Shown here: piece after piece, positions 24,852 to 38,886 of the stretch
Numbering within the stretch: position 1 is the stretch's first letter
How the letters are laid out: the number at the start of each line of letters is the position of its first letter
NCBI GenBank assembly: GCA_026413225.1
Contig: CM048552.1
Coordinates: 193,846,053-193,910,052 of the forward strand
Source of the DNA: Otis tarda
Lineage: Eukaryota; Chordata; Aves; Otidiformes; Otididae
DNA length: 64,000 nt
Direction of reading: 5' to 3'
Made by a program: the position numbers and the translations under genes
Notes under the pieces: generated by a model
What the model saw: only the letters and a program-made list of their open reading frames with translations
Database searches by the model: none
Told to the model about the DNA's origin: nothing

Positions 24852-26570
24852 AAAATTCCCACCTTTTCAAGGTATATACCACCTTGCCTCCACCCTTCAA
24901 TGTTCAGTAGCAAAACCCTAAATTATAGCCACACTTAAGACAAGTTTGCTTTGATCTCCCTCCACTAAAGCACATATTTAAAAATTCTCATCAAAATAGA
25001 CGATGAATAAAGCTTTGCCACACACAATTAGATCTAATTTTACATAGCTTATGTTACAATACTTACGTGAAGGGTTTTGCTTTCTTCTTCTTTTCCCCAA
25101 AATACATAAGAGATGACATTTGTTCCCTCTGTCTCCATATTCCCTATCCTTACCCTGATAAAATAAGTACTTTCTCTTCACCTTAATACTGTTCTACTGG
25201 AATTATATTTCAGAATATTTCTTTGTAAATTTTAGAATAATGTTAATTGGACTATAAAAAGTCATCGCACAAAAGAATGATATTGTCACTACCAAACAAA
25301 TCATTGTTTACTTGTCAGATTCTGTGACCTACAAAGGGCAATACCTTCTGCTTTCCCTTCTAAACAATCCCAAACTTGTCTTCAACAATTAGCATATTTG
25401 GCACCATCTACAGCGTGTCCCACTCACAACTGTTTGAACTAAAGCAACTGTATGTCTTCAGAAAGCATTATGTAAACAACTGCATAATTTTATATTTAAA
25501 ATAGCACATCTATAGTTCTACTCAGTTCTCAACAGTTAAAAATTGAAGACATTTACAAGCTTCTGTACTCTAAGGAGAGTTTTATTACTTGACTTTTGGC
25601 AGATGTAGCAACGGGAACAAAGGTCTTCATGTTTACTCAGCTGCAAGGCTTTGAAGTGTGCATGATCTCTACTTCTCAGGCTTTTGAAGAACACTTAGTA
25701 CACTAACATTAGCACGGTGAAAGCAAGCAAGACCAATTCTTCTCCATTGCTTGGCCTTGCCAACTGTTAATACTGAAGACTGTCAGATCCTTTTTTATTT
25801 TGATTAGAGTGATTAATGGAAAAGTTGTGATTCTTAATTTCTACATAACCTGCAGTCATGTAGTTGTAAGTCTCATCCTACCAAAATAAGGAAAACTGGA
25901 TTTCTCTGAAGCAACATACATGAGGACACCTTCTACTGTTTACACTCTTACAAATTGCTCAATTATAATATAATATTAGAAGTTTTAACATCAAGGTGCT
26001 CCCCTGCCTCATTCTGCTATAAATCCCCCCAGATTATGTTTGGATGGTAAAAGAATTTGTAAATAACACTGCTAAAGCTCCTTCCCATACCACCTGTACC
26101 TTTGATCAAGCCATGAGCTAGTCCAGGGGCAGCACTAATGCCAGAGGAACACAGATACCAGCTAGCCAAGTGGCACATGCAGAGCAACTGAGCACACAGC
26201 CAAGAATCAGAAGCATCCTGGCCAGCCAGCTCCTGCCTCCTCACTGCTGGGAAAGCCAAAAGCAATGAGCTGCTTCTTGAACCACACCTCTGACTGTCTC
26301 TTGGCAGCTACTGCTACACCAAAAAGAAAAAGAACAGCTTCGAGGACAGCATGCAGCCTGTGGGCCATGCGTTGTGCAGTCCTGCTCTGTTACTAGTTAG
26401 ATAAGGGGAAAACAAGAAAATACATGCTTTGATAAACTGAAAGCAAGTAAGTCTAACGTATTGTATGAAAGCACATATCGATTAAGGGAAGAAAAGATAC
26501 ATAAACCAAAACTGTATTATAAGAAAATGCAAATGAATGAGGACAGGAGACTATCAATCAATAGAAAAAA

Positions 26571-26740
26571 CTAGTTAGGAACAATGGAAGAGGCCAACAG
26601 GGGAGGGAGGCAGCAAAGAAAGGTTGGACAACATCAAAGACCTTTGAGGTAGGAGGAGTGGAAGGATGAGGTAAAGAGATATTTCCCAGAAAGGAAGGAG
26701 GAAAAAAAAAAAAAAAGAAAAAGAAGAGTTAGAGCCACGG
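26571..26740. repeat. Purine-rich tract (intron 2)
   Basis: The plus strand is strongly A/G-biased for about 170 bp with an A15 run near 26703-26717. In the PAN3 transcript it is pyrimidine-rich. There is no unit structure. Confidence 0.5.
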
Positions 26741-29700
26741 CCACTTCAAAAATACTGCCTCTTTCAAACTGTACCAAGAATTTTTACTTTTTTTCACTGC
26801 AAATTGAGCACTGCCATTAATTGCGTCTTCACCACTAATCTAACCCCAATGAGATGTTCTAGGTGTCACAGAATATTCTTCAACACATACAAATGAAACC
26901 TCAAAGTCAGAAATATCCGTTCTGCAAAAATGTTGACCACTAGTCACCTACATTATTTATGTATGATCATCCCCAATTCTTCACTATTCTATCCACTTAT
27001 ACTTTCCTTCCTTTTACTTAACGCTGTAACACAGATTATGCACTGCACACAAAAACATGATGGTTGCAAAATTTGGATATAGTTTTGCTTGAGGCAATTT
27101 GGCTCTATTACATATGCATTATGATAACTCCAATACACACAATCACATACTCTTTCCAACAAACCTTAGTTTTATTTGCTGCACATGACAAATACATTCT
27201 GGAGATTAATTAGGAATAGTCAAGACGACTCATCTATTGAATCCCTGATGATTATGTTGTAAGGTATTTGGTGAATAAAGCATGGGCTGCAGAAAGATTA
27301 TCTCATAGTAAAAGAAAATGAGCATTACCAAGAAGAGATTGACTCTATTACTATCTTTGCTAGATTGAGGCCAGTTAAGCAACTTGAACCACGCATTCTA
27401 CAGGCAGTCATTAACTCCATTCCTCACCTTCCAGTAGTACAGGTTAGTTTCAAAAACTCTGGTTCTCTAATTCGCCAGCATTGTCTGGGGGCAAGGCAGG
27501 TGTTTGGGCAAGGTGGGCGTTTGTTTAATTACCGACTTTTTTTTTTTCCTGTGCCTCTATAAAACACAGACTTTCTTCTTCCATAAGGAAAGCATTCCAC
27601 GAAATTGGATACAATAACTGTAACCTGCACAGGAAAGCGTACTGCCAGCTAACAGTCTTCATGAGAAGGATGTGAACAGCATGCAGAGGTAAGGCATGGA
27701 ATCATAAGATAAACCTTTAGTTGACAATCAAATGGATACTCATTACACATGCACCATGCATCTTGTGTCCTGAATAAGTCCCACTTACAATTGTCTCACT
27801 GAAAAAGGTATACAATATTATAAGGAATACAACTCAATATATAACCTCAAAGCTGCATTGGCAACCTAAACTTAACATTTCTTAACATCTAATTGTATCT
27901 TACCAGTGTTTTTTTTAGCAGTGTGTTTATTTGCATGCTTGTGCAATTGCCCAATTTTTTTTAAAAAAGGTGAGCAAGTTTCCTCATATTGGATCACCAA
28001 TGCATCTATTTGTGAACTGGACAGATCCACTAGAGATGACTAACTCATAAATGGAACTGATGTCTTCATCTGCAAAAGCAAAACTGAGAGGCTAATGAAA
28101 TATTTTACAGAAGACTCCTGATGTTTCATCAGTGGCAAAACACTAAGATTTCAGTATCTTCAGTTTGATTCAAGGACCTGGAGAGAAATAGGCACATGGA
28201 TTTGTTCCTCCACCCTACTTTGCTCAAACTTTGGATTATGTCAACTTGTTTCTTTGTCCCAGTTTCTGTGTTTTTCACTTGTGCAGTTCCAGTCTCCATT
28301 CTGTGAGTGTCCCACCTATGTCTCCTCTCAGCTTCAGTTCCTTTGCTCAGCCTTTCCTAGTTCCTTATTCACTTATCTTCAGCTCAGTTTCTCTACATCC
28401 ACAGCGTAAGTCTCTTCTTCCCATATACACCCATCTACTCCAATTAATACAGATGTTGCTCTCTTTCATTAAATACAGATCCGCCCCCATGCTGCTTCAG
28501 TCTCAAGTGGAAGAAAAGGAAAAAGAGAAACAAAGCAGACCAGCATTCCTGCTTGGACTTCAGGCAAGGCCTAGACTAGGCCAGAGCTGTAACTGCAAGA
28601 ATCTACTCAAGCTGGAACATGCCAATGCAAACTACATCTTTGGGAAATGATCTAACATCTAGGAAGTCTCCAGTGGGTCTAAATAAACCAGTTTTGCAAA
28701 GGTTTACTCAAATGACAAAAACTGGGCAAATTTTCAGAGCGCGCAAAAGGTATATCCTTGACACAACCACCAATCTATCAGATTTAAAGTCTCAGTTCCA
28801 AACCATAAAGGAGTACTATTTAAATTAAAAGTCACCAAGATTTTTCCTTTGCCTTGTTCTCCAAAGGGCTGAGTGACATGGAAAACGGCATTCCTAGTGG
28901 CTAAACTTTGTCCATATGGACTGAATTTAGAAGCTGACACACAATCAAAACAGATAGCATCAACAGCTTTACCTATGCAAACAAGAAATTACATGACTCA
29001 AAGGAAAAAAAAAACCAAAAATCAACATAAGAATGGTTTTTTAAACTTTACTTTAATGCCTGTAAGTACTTCCTCAACATCAATTAAATCCTTCTTCAGA
29101 AGTAATTTTCCTTAGCCTCCAATGGCTACAAAGCACATCAATTTCTTCTCTTTTCTCAAAGAGAAACACAGTTGCCTTGACTGTGATCTCACAGGCATTA
29201 GTAAAGTATTCTAAAATCTTAGAAGCGTTCATGTCAGATCGTGCCTTATTGTCTTTCTAGAAGATACAGTTGTATTTTTCAAATTGTGTTTAGAAAGACA
29301 TCAGTGTTGCTGTAGAATAGTTTAAGGATACAAAACATAATGACTTTGTGCTAAAAGGATAAAATTATATGATATCAGCGATACCAAAATTCGTAACTTT
29401 CAGCTTCAATAGTACACTTTGGGATCAGAGGCTAAAATTTTTCTTTTTAAATCATGCATCACTGCCAGTAATCAATATTTCCATAGTTTTCCAATTCTGC
29501 TGAATGAAAACAACTCAGCCTTCTTGAAAACATGCAGAAAAAAAAAGAGAAAAGAAAAAAAACCCACACCTAATTATTTCCCACCTTTTGCTGAGTTATT
29601 TCTCAATCCATAATACAGCCACAATTGAGATCAAAGTAAGCTCATAAGGAGTTTCCTTGACACAAAAGAAGAGAGTTGTTGTCAGGACTCAGTGTGAACT

Positions 29701-30425
29701 GTTTGACTTGTGCTCTCTTTCATTTACCAGAAACTGGTTTGTTACACCTTTGAGTACAGGGAGAGATCCTCTTCTTTTCAGCTTTTTAAAAAGCATAACA
29801 GTTTGATGAAGTGACTACAGTACTTCACGAGTTAGTTCAACAAATACTCATTTAGGTTTTAAACATGACAGCCTTTTGCTGTAAATTTTGCATAATACTA
29901 CCTACACAATAAATTTCACTCCCTATTGGGAGTTCCTATGCCAACATCCATACAACACTATAAATACATGAAAACATTTCAAAATATTTAAATGTGAATT
30001 CAGCATCACTGAACACCACCAGAGACCGAGTTTACAAATTCTGAAATTTTTGCCTAGTAATTTACAGGCTTGACAGTTCACATTTTGCTTCAGTGACTTT
30101 TATCTTTGAAATGTTTCAAAATCTAATGTTTACATATTTAGTAAAAGGCTATCAAAATAGGCTAAGTCTAAAAAGAAATCTAGGAACAGAGTTAACATGT
30201 GGCAAAGCCTAACACAACAGCTCAGATAAATGCCAATAGACTAATTTTAAAGCAATGATATTGTTTCATTTCCATTTGCAAGATTAAAGTGAGTAAGTAC
30301 TCTGTATATTCTACAAGATGACACATACCAGAAGGCTCCATTTTTCCTGCCTCTTGAACAGTTTTCCCTGCTTGGTGTAAAGCCAGCCAGAACTAATGAA
30401 ACACTAGACAATTCACTGCTATTAC

Positions 30426-30547
30426 CTGCATCATGGGATACTTTGTTTCAGCGGGACTTCCAAATCCATTAACGCCAATGAAGCTGGTGCTAAAGTAGGA
30501 ATCTGTGAGACTAGCATCAGCTAACCCACTGCCATCTATTCCGGGAA
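30426..30547 (-). CDS. PAN3: PAN3 exon 2
   Basis: This 122-nt exon supplies the last two bases of codon 145 and residues 146-185. The translation includes DSYFSTSFIGVNGFGSP and ends KYPMMQ, a conserved N-terminal stretch of vertebrate PAN3 with no known fold. The acceptor is a pyrimidine-rich run ending TTTTAG just right of 30547, and the donor is CAG|GTAAT at 30425. Entry phase is 1 and exit phase 0, matching exons 1 and 3. No frameshift or stop is present. The segment is probably a disordered, Ser-rich linker between the zinc finger and PAM2; that role is inferred from composition. Confidence 0.95.
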
Positions 30548-32650
30548 CTAAAAGAGAAAAAGAAAAGTGTTTCAGAAAAAGTTTAGTTCACCATGGGTTT
30601 ATTTGCTAATTTTCCCTTACATTGTTTTTTGCAGGAGGGGTAGAATATGAAAAGGTTGATAACACTATTTCAAACCTATCTTCTCAGCAAAACAACCAAA
30701 ACCATGTTAATGCACAGGCTGAAAAAGAAACTTGATGAAAGAGGCTGCTAAACGACAGCATACGCAACATGAAGTTACAGCACAAATGCAGAAAGAGGCA
30801 GAAAAGTAAACAGCTTTGACAGAAACAGTAAGTTTGAACTTTAGAAACAAGAATAACAAAGCAAGTAACGATATCGGAGAGAAATCAAGTAAAAAAAAAC
30901 CTAGAAGGCAAGTTCATTTTAAGAAAACCTATATTCTTGTAAACGCATCTTGGAACTATATCTGCTGAGTAGCCTTTTTAACTGGATGTACTGGTTCTTT
31001 TAAAGGGTATCACAGAAAATGTACATTTAAAAATATCTCAAGTCCTTTCACACACAGCAAAAACACTTTAAAAGCTTCCTTAAGAGCATAAGATTATTTT
31101 TATTATCTCATACTTCATAAAGTGGCAACAATTTTATGAAATATGGCCAAAAACTCTTTTGGACTGAAATCAAATGTGAAGGATGCAAGACGAAATTAAT
31201 CCCCTGTCTAGAAACAAGGGCCTCGATGCACAAGCACAGTACTTCAACCACAAATAAATTCATTAAATACTATGAGACTAAAGAGAACAACAAGAAACAG
31301 TCATAATTAACACAAAACACTCAAGCAGGTACTACTTTGATAACACAAAAAAAAGTTTACAATGGTATACAAGCTGCAGTTCAAATTAAGCTTCCACAAA
31401 AACACCCACTGCAAATTATAAAGACACTAATCAGTATGGACAGGCCACTGCAAGCCAACAGGCATGAGTAATTGGTAGCTCCAAGGTAGGAAGGCACACA
31501 TCCAACTCAGAAGAACATCCTGTACCAAACTGTCCAATCTGAACTTCTGGGAGGACTCCCAGCCAGGAGGTGACACCCGGAAACAACTTCCTGATCCTAA
31601 TCCTCAAAGGAAACAAAATGCAACTTTGTGGCAGAGCTAAAAGAATGCAGATTCCAACCCCTCAAATTCCATCAGAATAGGAATTTTCCTTCCAAAAGTG
31701 ACTACATAACCTGGTGAGCCATTTCCACACTGTAGGCACAGGAAACAGCAGAAGTACAGCCAGATGAAATCATAGGAAGGGCTGGAAGAGGAGAATGACT
31801 AGCAGCACCCACACCAGAGACAGATGGAAACACTGCCCAGCTGTACTCCCTGAGACCGGACCTGTGTGAACGCACCAATCAGGGGTAAACCAACAGCACC
31901 TCAAATGGAGAGCTGTATGTGGAGAGAGATAAAATAAATCAAATACTTCAGTGGCAATACAGATCAGCTTTGCAAGCAAAAAAAGATTCTCGAAGCATTG
32001 CTGCTAAATCTAGAACAGGATTTGTATATGCTGCAGGTTTGAGGGGGACACTTAAAGGAACTTTAAAGATGCCAATCACTAATGAATTGCAAAATTATTA
32101 TCTTGTTTTATGTTTTAAAAGTTAGCTAAGAGAACAGGAAAACAAAATCCCCTCCGCTATCCGTGCCCTAGATCCTCTGTCAAAATTTCAAAGGAGCAGC
32201 CACACAAACTTCAGAAGTCCTCTTGCTACAGCCCTAAGAAAAGGCAAGGCTTTTTTGCTTTGTCTTTTAAACATCTGTCCCTCTTTTGCCTTAATTTGGG
32301 AAATTTACATTCAAAAGCCCAGGAAAAGTATTTTGTTGTTGAACTACTGTACCAGGGAAAATATTAATACCTGCAGTAATGCCAATGACTGCCTCATCCT
32401 ACCTGCTGTGGTCAGCCTCTTAACTCCCACTCTGAAGGTTAGTATTTTAACACAACTGTTTTCTGGCATCATTAAAAATAGTAGGATGCATTCACACAAG
32501 AAAACTAAAAGATAACAAATCCATGTTTAATTATGAGTAGTTTCAGTCTATAAATTTTTGCCTATAAATTATTCAGGGTTCACACTATGTTTTTTATTTA
32601 TTTTAAAAATGCATTTCCAATATAGCTTTCTCTGCTTACATTTCAACCAT

Positions 32651-32683
32651 GTAGCATAAAAACTACTGCAGTTTTTATGCTAC
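32651..32683. repeat. Perfect inverted repeat, 14-bp arms, 5-nt loop (intron 1)
   Basis: The left arm GTAGCATAAAAACT (32651-32664) is exactly complementary to the right arm at 32670-32683, with loop ACTGC. The stem is AT-rich. It could fold as a hairpin in the PAN3 pre-mRNA or be a relic of a small transposon. No conserved RNA family is recognised. Confidence 0.75.
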
Positions 32684-35035
32684 ACCTTGACTGTAAAAAA
32701 CCCAGAAAAATTGTTTAATTTCCAGGAACAACTGTCATTTCAAGGTACACGATACAATTTCAGCAGTATATCAGCTATCTCATCTACTTCTGTCAGAAGC
32801 TGCAGATTCTACCAAATTTTTAACAAACTAGCAAGCAACTCCCTCAGATTACACTATTAGCTTTACAAATCCTTCAGCCTCTGTTGAAAAATTAAGAAAC
32901 AGCCAAATCTTTCTGCTTCTCACTAGAATCAATGTGAGAACCCATGTACCTTCATTTCTCTGTTGGACACAGACAGTTAATGCACAAAATCCTTAAAACA
33001 GGAAAGAGACAAGTGAAAGCTTGCAAGTGTTACCACATTCAGCAGCAAGGTATTTGAAGAGCCCCTTCGGTGTGAAGAAACCCCAGAGCTGACCTCCAAT
33101 AACTCCAGACAACTGGTACAGTTGCAGTTACCCATTATCCAAACAAAGCACTGGAGCCAGTGCAGGTAGCCTTGCTAGGGCATAAATACAGCACCAGGTG
33201 CTCCCTCCCAGTCTGGCTAAAGCATCCTCAGCACTGGGTAGCTCAAGCTGCAAGCAGGAGTAGGCTTTGGGCAGCAACCTCAGTGCTGAGCAAGGCTGAA
33301 GACGAAGCTGGGAAGGACAAAGTTGATCTTTGACACTGTCACCTTTCTACTGCTGGTATTTGCTACCCAAGTCTACCCAAACCACTTAAAGCTGCTCAAA
33401 GCTACAATTTAGGCTTTCTGTTGGTACATCAATATCTAACTGGGCATTCCAGATAGCAAAAGCTACTCCAGAACATTTTATTTTATCTAGCTATCTCTGT
33501 ACCGGAGTGCAATGGTTTGGCCATACTGATTAGCCTCCTTGCGCCATTACTAAAAACTGCTGTGCTCCAGTGCTAATCCACCTTTGTACCACTCAGTTTT
33601 ACTGGTATCATCGCAATTTCAAGACGGCTTTCAACTATGAGGCTTTCTATTGTCCTCTTTCAAATGGCCTAGAAACACCTCTAGCAGAGGGACCAAGACT
33701 ACAAGAAAACATATTCCACAGGAACAATCAAAAGAAAACCACCAGAAGCTAGCTCAGAGGAGCAGAGGGCAGTTTTCTTGACAGTACCTCATATTTAGAA
33801 CGGAATATCCTAGAAACAGCAAGCATAACTATTGTCTTCATCTTCCTTAAACTAACTTTCCTATACTAACATACAAGAAAATTAAGACTAACATAAAAGA
33901 TGCAGCTTACATATGTACAAAGGAAAAAAAAAGGAATTCCTGCATTGCCTATAGAACCAAAAAAAAAGAAAGTGTTCACTATATAATCCACTTCTGTTCA
34001 AAGACGGGACATTCAGCTGTTACAGTGATGAAAGCTCAGCAAATACCTAAACAGCCAAAGCAGTTTTACTGTATTTGGCACCTAGCCATCTCCATGAGAA
34101 GTAGAAGGCTTTTATCTTCCTTCTGCCAAACATTTGGCAAATTATAAATTCTCACTTGCTTCTGGAAGACCACAGTAGTTTAGAAATATGAAAAAATAAA
34201 AGTGATTTATCATAAGCAATCCATAGGAGATCTTGGACACATAAGTGGGCACACTTAATCACACAAGCAGTGTGGTATTAAAAAAAAAAAAAATAGAAGT
34301 CTAAACTGGAAAGAGATCTTAGTCCTTAAAGTTTTTATTGTCATGGCTTCACTAATTTACAACAGACCCTGGATTTGATTTGTCTGCCCAGATCTTTCCT
34401 ATCTAACAATTGTGAGCACACACTTTGAACCACTCTGCACACAGTGCTATTAGAATGACAAAAGTCTTCTTCAGAGGTTTATGCCTTTTCTCTTTTAAAG
34501 GGTTGGTTATAACTTTTAAGTGAGTTTCACAATTTTAACAAAGTCCCGAATTGGCTATTTTTGTCAAAGGAACATGTCTTTCTGTTGTGTAATGGTATTA
34601 TCCATGCATTGAAGTTATATTTATTTTCAATGGGCTCTTCCTTGGAAGGGTAGAAAGTAGAAAGACTGACTAGGCAGATCTGAGAAGAAATGATAGATGC
34701 GCAAAGGAACAACTAGAAAGCCAGTGGGGAAAAAAATGCTAACATGTTATGTAAGCACATATGTGAAAACAAGAAATTTCAAAATTCCATCAATATTAAA
34801 GCCAGATGCTACATCCTGGCAATTCTGGAAAGAAATTAAATAAAACAGCTTGAGAAATTCAGAAGACTACTTCTACTTTTTATACACACATTATCCAATA
34901 ATTTTTTGCTTGGTGAGTAACACTGCAGCTTAATGTGACAACTGCAATTAAAAATAAATATCTTCTTATATAATTCTTCTCCCACTGAATTTTAGCAGAA
35001 AGTAGGCTTCCCATCAGATGCAAGCACCAGAGAGG

Positions 35036-35054
35036 AAAAAAAAAAAAAAAAAAA
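35036..35054 (+). repeat. A19 homopolymer (intron 1)
   Basis: A run of 19 A follows GAGAGG. No transposon body precedes it that I can recognise, so it is probably a simple repeat, not a retroposon tail. Confidence 0.8.
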
Positions 35055-35741
35055 CAGATAGTTATTTTTGCCTTACCTATTACAAAGATATTTTCAGGAA
35101 CAAAGGATCTCATCACAGCTTAAGTCCTTGAGTACTATTGTGATGAACCCAACACACATGCTTCAACAGCATCAGTGGGTTTCGCTTGCTTTTAGTTTAA
35201 TGCTCATCTTGTCCAACAGTAGCACTACCTGAATGCTCATACTAACACTATCTGAAAAGACAGCATTTCTGATATTTTCATTCTAACATTTTACTAACCA
35301 GTAAACAAATACTGTAATACCCTAATATTGCTTCTTTTATCAACTTTGTATCAGCACTGATCATCTCAGAAACTGTTCTCAATATAAAAAAGGATCCTTT
35401 GCAGTAATGTGATATATTGCCCCAGAAGTGAATGGGCTAAAGTAAGAACACAACAGATTTTTGTTGATATATTTATCAAAACAACAATTTAAAGATTTCT
35501 GGTGAAGTAATAAAACATGGATTAAAATAATTTATTTTGCTATAAGTGCTGCTTAAAAAAAACTGTACTACAATTATGTTTATGCTGGAAAAAAGTTTAT
35601 ATAGAGAGATAATCTTGATTTAAACTCCCAGCACTGCAACAGTGCAGGCACTTTTTCACCTCAACACAGCTTGGTAAACTGAATCATAGGTTCATTGCAT
35701 ACATGTGCATACAAGGGACAAGGTGTTATCTCAGCCAGATT

Positions 35742-35760
35742 AAAAAAAAAAAAAAAAAAA
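35742..35760 (+). repeat. A19 homopolymer (intron 1)
   Basis: A second run of 19 A lies about 700 bp from the first. It follows CCAGATT and is not preceded by a recognisable SINE. Confidence 0.8.
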
Positions 35761-36434
35761 GTAAAAACTACAGTGCCATATCTCCAGTGGAATTTTGCAG
35801 AGACAGCTATCCTAATATCCTGACAAGAACAATAAAACTTTTATACAAAGCCTATCAAGTCATTTAAGACTTGTGTCCTTTTAGTCTCCTAGAAGCATGG
35901 AAGCGCCAGTGGAGCTTATGCTTGTCCTATTTTGTTTTGTACTGACATGTTTGCATCAGGAAATAATCATGTGCTTGTGGTGCTAACCTCACTTGTACAC
36001 TTCTGTAACAGTTCACAAGCACCATACATAATAGTATGTGCATCTCAGTGTTACTTTCTCTACAGTGCCACTACTGTTGCAACTTGTTAGGGAAAGTGGA
36101 TTCTCTGGTGGTTTTAATGCCTGTCTCTCATTCAATGCAATGTTTTTGAAAGCAGGCTAGGAATCACCGAAACACAGACAACAAAGAAAGAGAATGACAC
36201 CCCCAGGCACAAGGAGCGAAAGTAAAAGCACATGCCTGGCTTAGGATGCCGTGACAGAAAGTGCAGTCGAAGGGCAGGCAGCACAAATGAACCAAGTTGG
36301 CTGAAAGGCAGGCAGGAAGAAAAACAGTTTGGGAAATGCTGCCTTATTTACAAACACTCCCACTAGGCGATGAGATATTCACGGGGAAGCAAAGCAAAAC
36401 AGCAATCTTTACCATAATAAATTACTAGGCTGTC

Positions 36435-36450
36435 TTTTTTTTTTTTTTTT
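36435..36450 (+). repeat. T16 homopolymer (intron 1)
   Basis: A run of 16 T between GTC and AATTTATC; it reads as A16 in the PAN3 transcript. Confidence 0.8.
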
Positions 36451-37232
36451 AATTTATCTTGCGTATCATAAAAGCATCTGATAAAGACTGAAAAAAATGT
36501 TAAGTTCCATCTTTTTGCTGTGTAGAAATCTGGGTACAGTGTCTAGAGCAGCAGGACTCCTCGTCATGGACCAAGTCCAAAAGCACAGTGATAATACAAA
36601 TTAAAATTGATACTTTTGAAAAAGAGGCACCAGAACTACTCTGTTATCAGAAACAGCAATTCAAAGTAATGCAATTACTTAATATCATAGCTTTCAGAGC
36701 TAACTCTCTCCAAAAGCTTTCACAATTCCTAATACATTGCATCAAATTATTCAATAAACTGCATCAAGTTTTTCAAAGCACACATGTTCAACCTTTGTTT
36801 TTAATAGCCTCCTTGCACCTAAAACTCAACTTTTTTTAATATAAAGAGCTGTATGAAATGTGTGCAGATAACCCAAACAGAATATTAGGACATTTTTCAC
36901 AGTAGTGGAGGAGAATCATAAAATAAAGGAAAGGTCTTCTTGCCAGTTGCATGAGCATTAGACCAACTGAAGCTGAGGGAGTCCACCCACAGACTACAGG
37001 AATTGCCTATGACATAACCAGCCTGACAACAACTTGTACAATGCATGTCTCTGCTCTGAACTTCTGTATATCTGTACTTTGTTTCTAAGTCTCTATTCTC
37101 AAATTTTAAAAATGGTTAGGAGAAAAAGGCTGTTAGGAAGCAAATTAAAAAATACAAATAAGTTCTAAGCACAATATACCTTTGAAGATTAAACAAAACT
37201 CTTTTTCAACTCTTGAAAGATTCGTGGGATGA

Positions 37233-37263
37233 ACACACACATGCATGCACACACACACACACA
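37233..37263. repeat. Short (CA)n microsatellite (intron 1)
   Basis: Two CA runs are separated by ATGCATG, with about seven uninterrupted CA units in the second. A short imperfect microsatellite. Confidence 0.8.
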
Positions 37264-38835
37264 GCGTGATCTACTCCAACTCATCTCCAATGCACAGTGA
37301 TTCACCACACCTTTTTTCTGGCAGTGTAACGCATTACATCTTTACTAGAAAGCAACAGACCAGGAAAACATCAGCCACATCAGCTTACTACCTAAATCCC
37401 TCCACTGACCCCCTTTTTCATCAGTCTCATGACCAAGATTATTTTCTCTGCTTCTGAAGTTCTATAGAAGGACTTCTGCCTGTGTTTATCACCCCATCCT
37501 CACTTACCATTTGTCCACTTCTCCCGCAGCAGTCTAAATTTGCTTCTAGGTGGTTCCTTACACATGGAACTCTTTCTGAGCTGGTCCCCAAGGTCACTAT
37601 TTTCTGGGCATTCAAATCCTTCCTGAAGGCCCACTCCTACAGTGATACCTACAAAAAATCAGTTATCTAATACCTGCTAGATAGAAGCTAAATGGGGATG
37701 CTCTGTCTCTTAAAAAACATTATCAAAACTTCAAATTATTGAGATATAGTATATAGAGTTTGGTCACATAATGTAACTATCCCCCATATACACTCCTTTT
37801 CATTGTTGTCTTTGAGCAGAAAAAAAAAAAAAACAATTACAACAGCAATAGTGCTTTATTTGCATTCGTCAATACCCAACACAAGATGGGTACTACCAGA
37901 AACAAATAACTACCAGTACTCCTCAGGTATCTGTGAATGATTTCCCATACAATAAGGAAAATTCACAAGTTATATAAAAAGATACAATCAGTTTCAAAGC
38001 CAATTAATAGTGTATGTTTTTAAAAAAGTTTCATATGCTAAAACTGCCCATCAAAATCCCATATAACTTTTTAGACTGAGAAATTTTTCCTTCCCTCCTT
38101 TCTTTTTCCGTAGCTCCCCCCAGTAATTTTCCATTTCATTTCCACATGAAACACATAAAAGCGAGAAGAAAATCCACGTCTAATTTCCTGATTTCTGGAG
38201 TTAACATATGAGACAAAAAAATGATTAAGTGAAACCAGTAATTTTCATTTTCTCCCATGCATCTCTAACTGGTTATTGTTTTTAATCTACAATTCTCAGA
38301 TGTATCTAACCATCTCCAAATGTCCCAAATGTCTCTTCCAATTCCCAGAATTGTCTCCCCATTTCTTAAAAATATTCAGAGCAAAACAAAAATGAAAATT
38401 CTATCATCTATCAACTCCTGGAAAAGACATTAGGAACATTAAAAGGGGAAATAGCTCTCTAAAAAGAAAACTGAGGTATAAAACTACTAATAGAGCACCA
38501 CTTGCCAAAAGTACAAACAGGTTTGGAAAAAGAATTCTCAACCATACACCTTTACCATAATATCCATTTCCTATACACAAGCAAAGAAGAAACAAACCCC
38601 AGGAAAAGTGACCAGTATACAATGTATCACAACTATACATGTACTTAAAGTTTGAGATAACTGCCTATTTCTAAATACTTCAAGCTGTAGATACTGAAAT
38701 GCTACCAAAGATAAGAAAAATCCATCCATATTTAGAATAATCCTCACCATTGTTTCATTGCATTAAGAAGTGTAATCCAACAGATTACCTTTAGTATCTG
38801 CTTTGCTGAATAGCTTATCTTTCCATTTTTTCTAC

Positions 38836-38886
38836 ACAGAACCATCAAATGGTTTAGGTTGGAAGGGACCTTTAACGGCCATCCAC
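38836..38886 (-). mobile_element. CR1 3' tip (about 50 bp, intron 1)
   Basis: Only the last ~50 bp of a CR1 3' UTR remains. The plus strand reads TGGTTTAGGTTGGAAGGGAC, the most conserved CR1 terminal block. It is heavily 5'-truncated. Confidence 0.8.

Larger units (their letters stand above)
19255..30425 (-). other. PAN3: PAN3 intron 2 (11.2 kb)
   Basis: This intron is bounded by CAG|GTAAT and TTTGCAG. It carries three CR1 fragments, two antisense to the window (sense to PAN3) and one in the opposite direction (24366-24851). A purine-rich stretch in the plus strand lies at 26571-26740. No coding sequence beyond CR1 remnants is visible, and the rest is unremarkable AT-rich sequence. Confidence 0.9.
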
